Of a DNA stretch of 64,000 nt, positions 46,629-54,940 are shown one piece after another. Numbering within the stretch: the stretch's first letter is position 1; the number at the start of each line of letters is the position of its first letter. The stretch covers positions 1 to 64,000 of the forward strand of contig SAAO01000012.1 in assembly GCA_009929375.1 (NCBI GenBank). The letters are read 5' to 3'. The position numbers and the translations under genes were made by a program. Below the pieces are notes generated by a model, which was given only the letters and a program-made list of their open reading frames with translations, was not told the origin of the DNA and made no database searches. The stretch is from Bacteroidia bacterium (lineage in GTDB: Bacteria > Bacteroidota > Bacteroidia > Bacteroidales > Paludibacteraceae).

Positions 46629-46677
46629 GATAAGATAAAACTTCACGGCATAAAAAAAGCGTGAGTCTTGTCTTATC
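46629..46677. repeat. Imperfect hairpin before the island operon
   Basis: Arms 46629-46647 and 46660-46677 (GATAAGA at one end, TCTTATC at the other) around a loop with seven A. On the minus strand it would read into the TPR gene leader. Confidence 0.6.
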
Positions 46678-46810
46678 CGCCACCAAGCCCCTCGCAAAGG
46701 CTACGCCAAAAGATAAGTCAAAATGACCCACGCCGTTTGGGGCGTGAGCATTTTGCTTAATCATTCTTTTTGGCGTTCGCTTTAAGAAATTTGCGAGGTT
46801 TCTGGTGGCG
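46678..46810. repeat. 133-base imperfect inverted repeat (MITE-like)
   Basis: Outer arms CGCCACCA (46678-46685) and TGGTGGCG (46803-46810), then CTCGCAAA/TTTGCGAG, CGCCAAAA/TTTTTGGCG and CAAAATG/CATTTTG further in, around a short CACGCC-gttt-GGGGCGTG tip. The sequence folds nearly end to end. It has no coding content and resembles a miniature mobile element or a structured leader. Confidence 0.65.
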
Positions 46811-46840
46811 CGAACAATAGCAGAATGCTATTTATTTAAT
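46796..46840 (+). repeat. Direct repeat with AATAGCA-gaa-TGCTATT hairpin, copy 1
   Basis: Shares AGGTTTCTG and GCGAACAATAGC with 47139-47182; from GCGAAC onward 30 of 31 bases are identical. The hairpin is at 46816-46832. Confidence 0.75.
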
Positions 46841-47138
46841 ATGTTTTGAAAAATTCAGTTTGTAATCTATAATCTTTATTTTTTATTCGTTTTTTATGAT
46901 AGAGACGCAATGTATTGCGTCAGTACGTTAATGTAATTTATTTTTGTTTTATATTCAGCCTTAGGTTCGCTGGCAAATTTGCTTTGAAACTTTGCCAATT
47001 CGTACAAATATTCAGGAGCAAAGTCGGCAGCATTTTTTCTGTTACTTATATACTATGTAAAAGTCTTTTAAAAAAAACTTTGCCTTTAAGTGGTACAGAT
47101 ATACTTCCATTCATTTATCAAATTATATTTATTCTTTA

Positions 47139-47182
47139 AGGTTTCTGTTAAGCGAACAATAGCAGAATGCTATTTAATTAAT
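47139..47182 (+). repeat. Direct repeat with AATAGCA-gaa-TGCTATT hairpin, copy 2
   Basis: Second copy, 342 bases downstream of the first, in the same orientation; hairpin at 47158-47174. Confidence 0.75.
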
Positions 47183-47435
47183 CTATTGAGAAATACTTGT
47201 CCGTTTTTAAGCAAAGAGGCATGTTCCTTGTGCGAATTTTTGAAGCTATTATATTCTCCACCCCTTACAGTTGCAATCGCAAATATACAAAAAATTAAGA
47301 TGGGAAAATCGAAGCCTTGTGTTTTTTTTTACAAAAAAAAACATCAAGAGCTTTTTGGGAAAACGTCTTGACATTATAACTAAAACATCGGGAAGTTTTA
47401 GCCAAATCATCGGGAGGAATTTGAGCACACTAAAC

Positions 47436-47480
47436 AAAAAAAGAGCACCTGTCGGTGCTAACTAAACAACTGACAGGTGC
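47436..47480 (-). terminator. Terminator of the HU-like gene
   Basis: GCACCTGTC (47445-47453) and GACAGGTGC (47472-47480), followed on the minus strand by seven T (47442-47436). GCACC-tgtc-GGTGC offers a shorter alternative hairpin in one arm. Confidence 0.75.
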
Positions 47481-47532
47481 CTTAAAAAAACTAATACGGT
47501 ATTTTTTTTTGCAGTGACCGAAAACTGCTGCG

Positions 47533-47919
47533 TCACTGTTTCGAAGCAACGCTGAACTTCAACTGCTTGAGACCCGACTGAATGCGTGGCCCCGGCCGAA
47601 AGAGTACACGGGTACGTCGTACCTGTGTGCGGGTTGCTTCGGCTTCTGTATCGACTCCTTCGCTGTTTATCGACAGCTGGAACGACCCGAAACTACCAAA
47701 ACGAATGATTTTGCCGTCCATCAGGTGTGCCGTCATTTCGCGTGTCAGCGCACTTAACACAGCCAAAACATCCGTTTCGGTAAGTGTACACTTTTCCGAG
47801 ATTAATTCTGACATAGTGTCAAGGGTAATCTCACCCGAGCTTTTTGTACTCACGTAGTATTTACGTGGCGCGTTCAAATCCTTAGGATTCGCACGCTGTA
47901 CGATTGATAAATTAATCAT
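47533..47919 (-). CDS. HU-like DNA-binding protein
   Basis: 128 residues of the Bacteroidetes HU-like family (HU-HIG or viral histone-like type). After a variable start it has LDTMSELISEKCTLTETDVLAVL, here as shorter blocks, then GKIIRFGSFGSFQLS, the beta arm of HU folds, and a basic TRTQVRRTRVLFRPGP segment. It binds DNA without known specificity. ATG 47919 is chosen because the promoter (47960-47990) leaves a leader of about 35 bases; the longer frame from 47955 would start at the transcription start. Confidence 0.85.
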   Translation of the reverse strand: MINLSIVQRANPKDLNAPRKYYVSTKSSGEITLDTMSELISEKCTLTETDVLAVLSALTREMTAHLMDGKIIRFGSFGSFQLSINSEGVDTEAEATRTQVRRTRVLFRPGPRIQSGLKQLKFSVASKQ

Positions 47920-47925
47920 AAAAAA

Positions 47926-47963
47926 TTTGCAGTGAGGGATGGTTAGTCTCACCACACTGCAAA
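47926..47963 (-). promoter_or_regulatory. Inverted repeat at the HU-like promoter
   Basis: TTTGCAGTG (47926-47934) and CACTGCAAA (47955-47963), with further pairing inside. One arm overlaps the -7 element, the other lies in the leader about seven bases before the ATG. Could be an operator or a leader hairpin controlling translation. Confidence 0.5.
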
Positions 47964-47990
47964 TGTATAGAAATAATTTATATTATACAA
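47960..47990 (-). promoter_or_regulatory. Promoter of the HU-like gene
   Basis: Minus strand: TTG (47990-47988), exactly 20 bases, then TACATTTG (47967-47960). Full consensus match. Confidence 0.75.
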
Positions 47991-48347
47991 GTTAATGATA
48001 GACAATATCTATATAGATTGTAGTTTTATCTGGTATTTAACGATATTTAACTGTTTGCTGGCGTTAAATTATATAGATAAGGATAATTGAAGGGATTCAG
48101 CGATAGCTTTCGGCTATAAAAAGACAGTGCAAATATAGATATATTTATTGTAAATAACAATTGATAGTGATAAAATGTATAAGTGTTTTGGTTGTTGTCT
48201 CGAACGAAGTGTGAGATTTCATTCGAATTATCAAAATAAATTTTAACGCACAACAATGTCTATGTTACAAATACTAATGACTATGACTGAATAAGTTACT
48301 TTATCTTTTTGCCTTAGATATTATAGAACTCGTCTTGACTTTTTTAT

Positions 48348-48480
48348 GGACACAGTAGCAATACATAGGTTTTTAGATTAAAATCTGAATTTTCGACCAC
48401 AGTAGCTAAAAATATCTTTGATATTTTTGAACTATGTGTACTTTTTTCTATTAAAATACAACTACTGTGAACTATGTGTC
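48348..48480. repeat. Cluster of short direct and inverted repeats
   Basis: CACAGTAGC at 48351-48359 and 48399-48407; its inverse CTACTGTG at 48462-48469; TGAACTATGTGT at 48428-48439 and 48468-48479; and a perfect hairpin AAAAATATC-ttt-GATATTTTT at 48408-48428. Confidence 0.65.
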
Positions 48481-48512
48481 AAAAGTTGAGATAACTTCAT
48501 AGTATTTTGTTG

Positions 48513-48520
48513 TATTTTTG
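48513..48520 (+). promoter_or_regulatory. -7 element of the DUF2027/Smr gene
   Basis: TATTTTTG, 121 bases before the ATG. A TTG lies 24 bases upstream, not the ideal 20. Confidence 0.4.
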
Positions 48521-48640
48521 TCGGTCAGTAGTGTAAATTCTTTCGATGAATGAGTCCGAAAGAAGTAAAAATAATAAGCAATGGAATGTCGCTGGAAATG
48601 TAAAACCCGCGTATGTCAATGCTCAAAATAATAATTAGTT

Positions 48641-49714
48641 ATGATTAAAAAAGGTGATAATGTGCGTTTTCTCAACGCAGTAGGAGGAGGGACTGTGGTT
48701 CGTATTGATGCAGATAAAAAACTGATATATGTGGAAGATGCCGATGGTTTTGAAATTCCTGTGCTCGAGCGCGAATGTGTGGTGATTGGCGAAGTAAATG
48801 AAAAGACTAATTTTATAAAGAAAGATTTTTCTTCCAAAGGGAATACTCCGGCTGCAGAGCCTGTGTCGGTTGAATCTGAAAAACCTAAAGTCAGAATTCA
48901 GGAACCGGTTGTGGAAACACCCGAAGGCGATGTGCTGAAAGCTGTGCTTGCTTTCTTTCCGGTGGATATTAAACAGCTGCAAACTACGGCATACGATTGT
49001 TATCTGGTGAACGATAGCAATTATTTTCTGTATTATAACCTGATAAATGGCGAAGAAAATGTCCGCCGCACTGTAGCACACGGACTTATTGAGCCTAATA
49101 TGCAGGAAGAACTTTGCTCGCTGACAAAAGAGCAACTCAACGACTGGGAAAATATCCGTGTTCAGATCATCCCATTCAAACAGGGGAAGTCGTACCCGAC
49201 CCAGGATGTGATTAATGTGAAAATCAAAATGAATGTGGTACGATTCTATAAACTGCACAGCTTTACCGAAAACGATTATTTCGACGAGCCTGCCATGATT
49301 GTTGACATTGTGGCGGAAAAGGAAAACGCCCGACTTGCAGCCGTGTCGCCCGACGATATTAAAAAAGCGATGCTCAGCAAAGAAACGCCAGCTTTACCCC
49401 GCAAAATTGTGAGCAAGCCTAATCAACGTCCGGGTGTGACCGAAATTGATTTGCATATTACCGAATTGGTGGATACCACTGCCGGAATGAGCAATGCCGA
49501 TATGCTGCAACTGCAAATGGATAAGTTTCACGCAGCTCTCAGCGAATACAAAAATCAGAAAGGTCACAAACTCGTGTTTATACATGGTAAGGGCGAGGGC
49601 GTTTTGCGCAAGGAAATTGAGAAACAACTCAAAACGCGCTACAAAACTTATTATTTTCAGGATGCCTCATTCCGTGAATACGGATTCGGCGCCACTATGG
49701 TGACGATAAAGTAA
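48641..49714 (+). CDS. DUF2027 protein with C-terminal Smr domain
   Basis: 357 residues. The N-terminal part (about 1-60, KKGDNVRFLNAVGGGTVVRI) is a small beta-barrel of the KOW/SH3-like kind; the DUF2027 region covers about 80-250; the C-terminal Smr domain (about 275-357) has LDLHI-like EIDLHITEL and the HGKGEGVLRKEI motif. Smr domains are nicking nucleases or RNA cleavers, as in MutS2. No MutS ATPase part is present. Possible role in DNA or ribosome quality control; not established for DUF2027. Confidence 0.88.
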   Translation: MIKKGDNVRFLNAVGGGTVVRIDADKKLIYVEDADGFEIPVLERECVVIGEVNEKTNFIKKDFSSKGNTPAAEPVSVESEKPKVRIQEPVVETPEGDVLKAVLAFFPVDIKQLQTTAYDCYLVNDSNYFLYYNLINGEENVRRTVAHGLIEPNMQEELCSLTKEQLNDWENIRVQIIPFKQGKSYPTQDVINVKIKMNVVRFYKLHSFTENDYFDEPAMIVDIVAEKENARLAAVSPDDIKKAMLSKETPALPRKIVSKPNQRPGVTEIDLHITELVDTTAGMSNADMLQLQMDKFHAALSEYKNQKGHKLVFIHGKGEGVLRKEIEKQLKTRYKTYYFQDASFREYGFGATMVTIK

Positions 49715-49719
49715 CAACA

Positions 49720-49752
49720 AGTGAGGGCATCACTCCAAGTGACACCCTCACT
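49720..49752. repeat. 33-bp AGTGAGGG palindromic repeat, copy 2
   Basis: Begins six bases after the DUF2027/Smr stop. 29 of 33 bases equal 8675-8707, with the same four AGTGA/TCACT units. Confidence 0.75.
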
Positions 49753-49767
49753 ACTTGTAAATTTCAA

Positions 49768-49805
49768 AAACACCCCGGTCTGTATTTTATCAGATTGGGG
49801 TGTTT
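49768..49805 (+). terminator. Terminator of the DUF2027/Smr gene
   Basis: AAACACCCC and GGGGTGTTT with an inner CTG/CAG pairing through two G-T wobbles. A clear T-run is missing. The convergent efflux operon ends 80 bases further. Confidence 0.65.
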
Positions 49806-49887
49806 GCATTTTGGCTGTTTGCTGACTTTGAATTGATGTTAAGGTTGTAGTATATTGTTCTTTTTTTGCGAATATGTTTGAGCGGCA

Positions 49888-51099
49888 TCATTGGCTTCTT
49901 TTTATTTGCCAACGATAGACTATTGCTGTGATAATTAGATAAATACAGGTTTGTATCCAAAGGCTCAGGTATTCGAAACGAATGGTGTGTAACGTTCCGC
50001 CTAAGGTGTTTATTTTGATATAAGCCTGTATGCCATGTACTGCCGGAAACATCCAGCTAAAGGTTTTCCAAAAAACATTGATGTTTGATTGTGGCCATGA
50101 AAATCCACTCAAAAACAACAGAATAAGTGAGAAAAAAAGGAAAATGATCATAGAGGTTTCGCGATTTGGGAAAAACACCGAAATGGCCATCGAAAAAAAG
50201 ATGGTAGCCAGCAAAAATGGTATAAGCATCTGAAATATATCCATACTCAAACCAATATGCGGTAAATTGAAAAGCTTTGGCACAAGTATCAATATATAAT
50301 ACGAAAATATTAAATACATACTTAAATAACATAAAGCTTTTCCTATAATAACACGAAAGGTGCCTCCTCTGTGTAATTTTGAACTTACCAGTACGTGAAA
50401 TCTGTTTTCCTCACGCGAGGTGCCGGCAAGCATACTTATACCGAAAAAAAGTGTTTGATGTATAATAAGAATCAAAATAGCCGGCATTAGGAAACTGGCG
50501 AATCCCATACCGCCATTATACAAACCAATTCCTTTAAAAGGAACAGGCTCCAGCGTTGCTTCAGCGCTTTGTCCGGTAATTCCCTGTGCATTAAGACGCT
50601 TCAGTTGAATTTCTTTCCCCATGTCCAAAATACTGTAATTGCTCGCCTGCATCAAAGCCCTGTAATATAAAAAGCTGCTCATGTCGCAATATATCGAAAC
50701 CGTTGCCTGTTCGTTTTTTTGTATTTTTTTGTCGAAGTCGGCAGGTATATTTACAATGCCATGCACTTTGCGATTGTCAAAGGCCTTATGTGCCTCGTCC
50801 ATCGAAGTGCAACGCAAAGCTATCTGCACATCCGGACTGGCATCAATATATCTGAGTAATTTGCGCGATTGAGCTGTTGCACTATTATCCACCACTGCTA
50901 TGGGTGTATTCACCAAAGTTTCGTTGCGATAAAGTCCACAATACAATGCCGGATAAACAAGCGATGCAATAATGAAAATGATAACTACACCACGATCGCT
51001 AAATACTACTTTAAATTCGTTTCTGTAAATCGAAATTATATCTTTTGCAATTGAAATCCACTTTGATAGTGGATTCATATTATGATTGGAAGTGCTCAT
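49888..51099 (-). CDS. ABC-2 type permease, second copy
   Basis: 403-residue inner-membrane protein of the ABC-2 exporter family: one N-terminal helix (about 38-55), a periplasmic domain (about 60-220) with the PIAVVDNSATAQSRKLLRYI start usual for the family, then five C-terminal helices. It follows the sister permease gene by four bases. Together with HlyD and TolC homologues it forms a tripartite exporter, as with YbhFSR-type pumps. Last gene of the operon. Confidence 0.88.
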   Translation of the reverse strand: MSTSNHNMNPLSKWISIAKDIISIYRNEFKVVFSDRGVVIIFIIASLVYPALYCGLYRNETLVNTPIAVVDNSATAQSRKLLRYIDASPDVQIALRCTSMDEAHKAFDNRKVHGIVNIPADFDKKIQKNEQATVSIYCDMSSFLYYRALMQASNYSILDMGKEIQLKRLNAQGITGQSAEATLEPVPFKGIGLYNGGMGFASFLMPAILILIIHQTLFFGISMLAGTSREENRFHVLVSSKLHRGGTFRVIIGKALCYLSMYLIFSYYILILVPKLFNLPHIGLSMDIFQMLIPFLLATIFFSMAISVFFPNRETSMIIFLFFSLILLFLSGFSWPQSNINVFWKTFSWMFPAVHGIQAYIKINTLGGTLHTIRFEYLSLWIQTCIYLIITAIVYRWQIKRSQ

Positions 51100-51103
51100 T
51101 TTT

Positions 51104-52282
51104 TTAATTTACCGGGTAATTTTGATGAATTGCCGCATTTTTTAGTCGGTGATACACAAATAAGGGAAGAATATTGAAAGCCAATAGCGATATTAATGGA
51201 ATAATCGACATTTGTATTGATGTTCCATGCAATGCCTGATTGACATAAATATTAAAATAATGCCTTATGGGGAATAAGTCGCTGAAAATGCGCGACATGT
51301 AAGGCAATTGCTCAATAGGAAATGTGAATCCTGCATAGGTAAAGCCTAACAAGCCATAAAAGGCTGTGAGCGTTACACTATCGCGCAAAACTGGTGTAAT
51401 CCCCATGAATAGTATGGCAATTGCCTGATAAGCCATTACATAGAGAATTGTAGTGATAAACATCCAGCCGATTGAAGAATTCATCGGATATTGCATATAT
51501 CTGTAAAGTAATATGTTGCTGATAATGCCCAATGTGCTAAAAATGATGGTGTATGGTAAAAGCTTTCCGGTTACAGCTGCAAATATCGAATTTTCGGCAT
51601 TTTCGAGCCATTGATGGGCCGTTCGTTCTTTAAATTCGCTACCAATAGCAAAAACTGTCATAAGCAGAATCATAAGTTGCAATACCCCCGGAAGCAATAC
51701 ATTGAGCAGATAAATGCCATAATTTGCCCACGGATTGCCTATTTGATGGGTGTCGATAACAATGGGTTGAATAATGCCCATGATGCGACTCTCGTCCACT
51801 CCTCTTGCCCGCAATACTTGTCGCTGCACAGCACCCGATGTGAGTGCACTCATGTACGAAATGTCTTTCAATAAAAGCGAACCGGCAATGAGGTAACCAT
51901 TGTTTACATATATTTTTAATGTTGGTCTTTGATTGGTCATTACTTTTTGTGCAAAGCCTTTATCTATTTCTACAAAAGCATAGATATTACCTTTTTGCAT
52001 TTCCCGGCGTGCTTCGGTATGTGTGCCCAACTTCATCACAATTTCCGACTGTTGTGTACAGTCCAGATTTCGTGCAAACTGTCGGGATAGCGACGAGTTG
52101 TCTTTGTCCACAATGGCTATTGGCATTTTGTTGGGCTGTCCTTCGCTGAAAAACGTTAGAAAAAACACAAAGCAAAATGCCATAACCAATACAGTGCCAA
52201 TTAAATATATTGGGCGGCTTACCATGCGCCTCAGCTCACGGCCAATTGTATTTGTAATTGCTGATATTAATGATTGAAACAT
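51104..52282 (-). CDS. ABC-2 type permease, first copy
   Basis: 392 residues with the same design as its neighbour: an N-terminal helix (about 22-42), an extracytoplasmic part (about 50-200, PIAIVDKDNSSLSRQFARNL) and C-terminal helices with the LLGFTYAGFTFPIEQLPYM block. The two permeases probably form a heterodimer. No ATP-binding subunit is encoded here or elsewhere in the operon, so the energy source must be encoded elsewhere. 99 bases separate it from the HlyD gene. Confidence 0.88.
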   Translation of the reverse strand: MFQSLISAITNTIGRELRRMVSRPIYLIGTVLVMAFCFVFFLTFFSEGQPNKMPIAIVDKDNSSLSRQFARNLDCTQQSEIVMKLGTHTEARREMQKGNIYAFVEIDKGFAQKVMTNQRPTLKIYVNNGYLIAGSLLLKDISYMSALTSGAVQRQVLRARGVDESRIMGIIQPIVIDTHQIGNPWANYGIYLLNVLLPGVLQLMILLMTVFAIGSEFKERTAHQWLENAENSIFAAVTGKLLPYTIIFSTLGIISNILLYRYMQYPMNSSIGWMFITTILYVMAYQAIAILFMGITPVLRDSVTLTAFYGLLGFTYAGFTFPIEQLPYMSRIFSDLFPIRHYFNIYVNQALHGTSIQMSIIPLISLLAFNILPLFVYHRLKNAAIHQNYPVN

Positions 52283-52381
52283 AAGTCCGATCCTGTCAGG
52301 GATTTTAATTTAAAGAAATGATTTTTGAATGCGAAAAAAAACTGAATGGTAGTATAGGTGCATTTTCTACCTGTGTAAGTA

Positions 52382-53374
52382 TCAGAACTTGATGTTTTCA
52401 ATTAATGCAGTCATGCCGGGACGCAGATCATCGACTGTTTTTGTAGGTTCGGCACGAACTTCGAAAGTTTTCACATCAAATTGTCCGGTAGTTTTTGTTG
52501 CTTTCCATGTGGCATAAGAGGCCATTGCTTTTATGTAATTTACCTTGACGTCAATCACTTTATTGTTGAGTGCCGGAATTTTTACTTTTAATATAGTCCC
52601 CATTTTTATGTTTGCAAGTAAGTCTTCGCGTACATTAAAGTTAAAATGTATTTTACTTAAATCCACAATACTCATAATGGGTGCGCCGGTGCCCACAAGT
52701 TCGCCGCGGTTGGGATAAATCTCACTTATTTCGCCATCGGATGGTGCTATCAGTGTGGTCTCATTCATATACGATTTTACTTCGTTTACTGCTCCACGTG
52801 CTCTGTCGACCAATGCAAGTGCTGCCTCCTTGTCTTCCTGTTCAGCGCCATTTTTTGCCATTTCGTATTGGCTTTTAGCTGCATTTGCTGTCGCTACAGC
52901 AGCTTTATACATAGCTTCGGCTTCGTCGCGCTTCTGTGCCGGAACTACTCCTTTATCAAATAATTTCTGAACTCTATCGAACGATTTTTTGGTAATATCA
53001 ACACCCACTAACGATTTTTGGTACATCTCGTAAGCTCCCATAATCAATTCCCTGCGTGCACCTTTTTTTGCCTTTTTGTTTTGTGCCTGAGCAGCCTGCT
53101 CGGCAGCAGTGGCCTGTTCCATCTTGGCATTGAGTTCAGGACTTTCAACAATTACAAGTGTATCACCGGCATGAACGTAATTTCCTTCGTCTACCAAAAA
53201 CATACTAATTCGTCCCGGAATTTTACCGGACACACGTACTTCGGGTGCATCGGCCTCACCCTGAATGATGATTGGTTCTGGTTTGTTAAGTATTAATCCG
53301 ATAATAAAAATGATAACTGTAACTGCTATCAGAGCAAATAGCCCCGTTCTTAAATCTTTATTTTTTGCTTTCAT
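52382..53374 (-). CDS. HlyD-family membrane fusion protein
   Basis: 330 residues linking inner-membrane permeases to TolC. One N-terminal helix (about 10-28), a lipoyl/barrel-sandwich half (about 45-85: RVSGKIPGRISMFLVDEGNYVHAGD), a long coiled-coil hairpin (about 85-195), the second half (about 200-245: TLIAPSDGEISEIYPNRGELV), then a beta-barrel domain. Residue positions fit the YbhG/EmrA type. It lies between tolC and the permeases. Confidence 0.92.
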   Translation of the reverse strand: MKAKNKDLRTGLFALIAVTVIIFIIGLILNKPEPIIIQGEADAPEVRVSGKIPGRISMFLVDEGNYVHAGDTLVIVESPELNAKMEQATAAEQAAQAQNKKAKKGARRELIMGAYEMYQKSLVGVDITKKSFDRVQKLFDKGVVPAQKRDEAEAMYKAAVATANAAKSQYEMAKNGAEQEDKEAALALVDRARGAVNEVKSYMNETTLIAPSDGEISEIYPNRGELVGTGAPIMSIVDLSKIHFNFNVREDLLANIKMGTILKVKIPALNNKVIDVKVNYIKAMASYATWKATKTTGQFDVKTFEVRAEPTKTVDDLRPGMTALIENIKF

Positions 53375-53413
53375 ATTCTTCTAAATTGTCAATTATTAAT
53401 TGTTAATTATTAA

Positions 53414-54883
53414 TTACTTAAGTGTTCCTAATGATTTTGATAAGTATAAATTGCAGATTTTTAAATCGATGCAGGCATCAATATTTTCGGATTTGGCACT
53501 GAGCCAGGCTGTTTGCGCTCCCAGCAAATCGGTCGAAGTTATTACACCGGCATCGAAACCTTCCGTGGCATAGCGCAAATTTTCTTCGGCCTGTTCGATA
53601 TTTTTTTCTGTAGCCGACTTTTTCTTCATGCTTTCAGCTACTTTATAGCTATTTTGCTTTATTTGCAACTGCATTTTCTCCTTCACTTCGTCCAGTTGCA
53701 TACCGGCAATTTTTCGCTGTGATTTAGCCGCATTAAGCGTATGAAATTTATCGCCAAAATGAAACAAAGGCACATTAGCCACAATGCCCACGTTGAACAT
53801 GCCGCCAAACTCATTTTTGTAACCGTTATATACATTCGGATTCGACACCAGATAATTTCCTGTAAGGCCAATATTGGGCATAAAGCGCGACAGCATAATG
53901 CGTTCGTTGGATTTGGCTATATTCTCAACCTGTGTTAATGCTTTGATTTCGGGGCGATTGCTAATGGCTTCATCCACAGGAATAAGTTGTACATTCTCTT
54001 CGGATTTCAGCGTGGCATCGCTGAGTGCATACTGCTCGTCGAGCGGAAAACCACACAACTGATTCAATGCCATTTTCGATAAATTCAGTCCATCTTCGGC
54101 TTTCGTAACCGTCATTTCAGCTTCGTTGAGTTTAACACGTACTTTCAACGCTTCAGCTTTTGTAGCCACACCTTCCTCAATCATTACCCGCACGTTCGAG
54201 TCGAGTTTTGCTATCAGATTGCGATATTCACGCGCCAGTTTCACCTTATTTTCGAGCGAGACAACACGCCAGTAAGCTTCATCCACTTCGAGTAAAAGCT
54301 CGGTAATTTTGTTTTCGTGCTGAGCTGCAGCCAGATTCTCGCCGTATTTTGCAACGCGGTATAGTTCCAGAATTTTTCCACCCATAAACACCGGCTGTAC
54401 AAAACCAATTGTACCGGCAAACACATTGTGTATATCGAACTCCATAGCCTCTTTGGGCAACAAGGCGTAACCCTTCCACTGAATTTTTTCCGGATTAGTT
54501 TTGGGATTAAATGGGGTGTTGTTCGCATCGAGGGGAATGGGTTGTCCGTTTACCAGCGTCCAATTGTTCGAAATCTGATCAGGTGTAAATCCAAATGAGC
54601 CATCTGGCATTTTAGTCCCCACGGGCAGCATAGCGTCTTCGGCTAGCAGCGACAGATTTTTTTCGTTCCATGCATAGGTTGCATTTGCCGAAAAATTGGG
54701 CAAAAACTGTGTAAAAGCCGCTTTTTTGAGTTCGCGGGCTGCATTTACACTCTCCTTCGACATTTGCAGCGTTTTGTTGTGTTCCAACGCTTTTTGCCGG
54801 CAATCTTCCAGTTTCAAAACCTTCTGCGCATGCAATTGTACTACACTGACGATTGTCAGCAACACGAATACCTTTTTCTTCAT
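53414..54883 (-). CDS. TolC-family outer-membrane efflux protein
   Basis: 489 residues with signal peptide (about 1-19) and two repeated helical/barrel halves. It starts with the family pattern LKLEDCRQKALEHNKTLQMS and ends with SSDLLGAQTAWLSAKS-like helical repeats. It forms the outer-membrane channel of the exporter. 58 bases separate it from marR; between them is a perfect inverted repeat (54904-54929) that is probably the operator. Confidence 0.92.
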   Translation of the reverse strand: MKKKVFVLLTIVSVVQLHAQKVLKLEDCRQKALEHNKTLQMSKESVNAARELKKAAFTQFLPNFSANATYAWNEKNLSLLAEDAMLPVGTKMPDGSFGFTPDQISNNWTLVNGQPIPLDANNTPFNPKTNPEKIQWKGYALLPKEAMEFDIHNVFAGTIGFVQPVFMGGKILELYRVAKYGENLAAAQHENKITELLLEVDEAYWRVVSLENKVKLAREYRNLIAKLDSNVRVMIEEGVATKAEALKVRVKLNEAEMTVTKAEDGLNLSKMALNQLCGFPLDEQYALSDATLKSEENVQLIPVDEAISNRPEIKALTQVENIAKSNERIMLSRFMPNIGLTGNYLVSNPNVYNGYKNEFGGMFNVGIVANVPLFHFGDKFHTLNAAKSQRKIAGMQLDEVKEKMQLQIKQNSYKVAESMKKKSATEKNIEQAEENLRYATEGFDAGVITSTDLLGAQTAWLSAKSENIDACIDLKICNLYLSKSLGTLK

Positions 54884-54903
54884 ACCTGTAAATTGATTAA
54901 AAG

Positions 54904-54929
54904 GACAATAGTTGTGTATGCAACTATTG
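54904..54929 (-). promoter_or_regulatory. Candidate MarR operator between marR and tolC
   Basis: Perfect ten-base arms ACAATAGTTG and CAACTATTGT around TGTATG. The core AATAGTTGTGTA is repeated in the marR promoter at 55392-55403. No T-run follows, so it is not a terminator. Confidence 0.6.
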
Positions 54930-54940
54930 TTGTAAAAAAA

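Larger units (their letters stand above)
46597..47532. other. Gene-free leader of the island operon
   Basis: 936 bases without a credible gene. They hold two large imperfect hairpins (46629-46677 and 46678-46810), a direct repeat of about 45 bases (46796-46840 and 47139-47182), an 18-base palindrome around GACGCAAT/ATTGCGTC (46903-46920), a lone minus-strand TATATTTG (47287-47280) that could be the operon promoter, and the terminator of the HU-like gene (47436-47480). Confidence 0.6.
47991..48640. other. Divergent spacer with short repeats
   Basis: 650 gene-free bases between the HU-like promoter and the DUF2027 gene. From 48345 to 48480 it holds clustered direct and inverted repeats; a TATTTTTG at 48513-48520 is the likely -7 of the DUF2027 gene, giving a leader of about 115 bases with a TTCTTTCG/CGAAAGAA hairpin (48539-48565). 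Confidence 0.55.

Noticed and set aside
48530-48570. Hammerhead ribozyme (a GAATGAGTCCGAAAG stretch looks similar)
   Set aside because: The CUGANGA core and stems I and III are absent; only a simple TTCTTTCG/CGAAAGAA hairpin is left.
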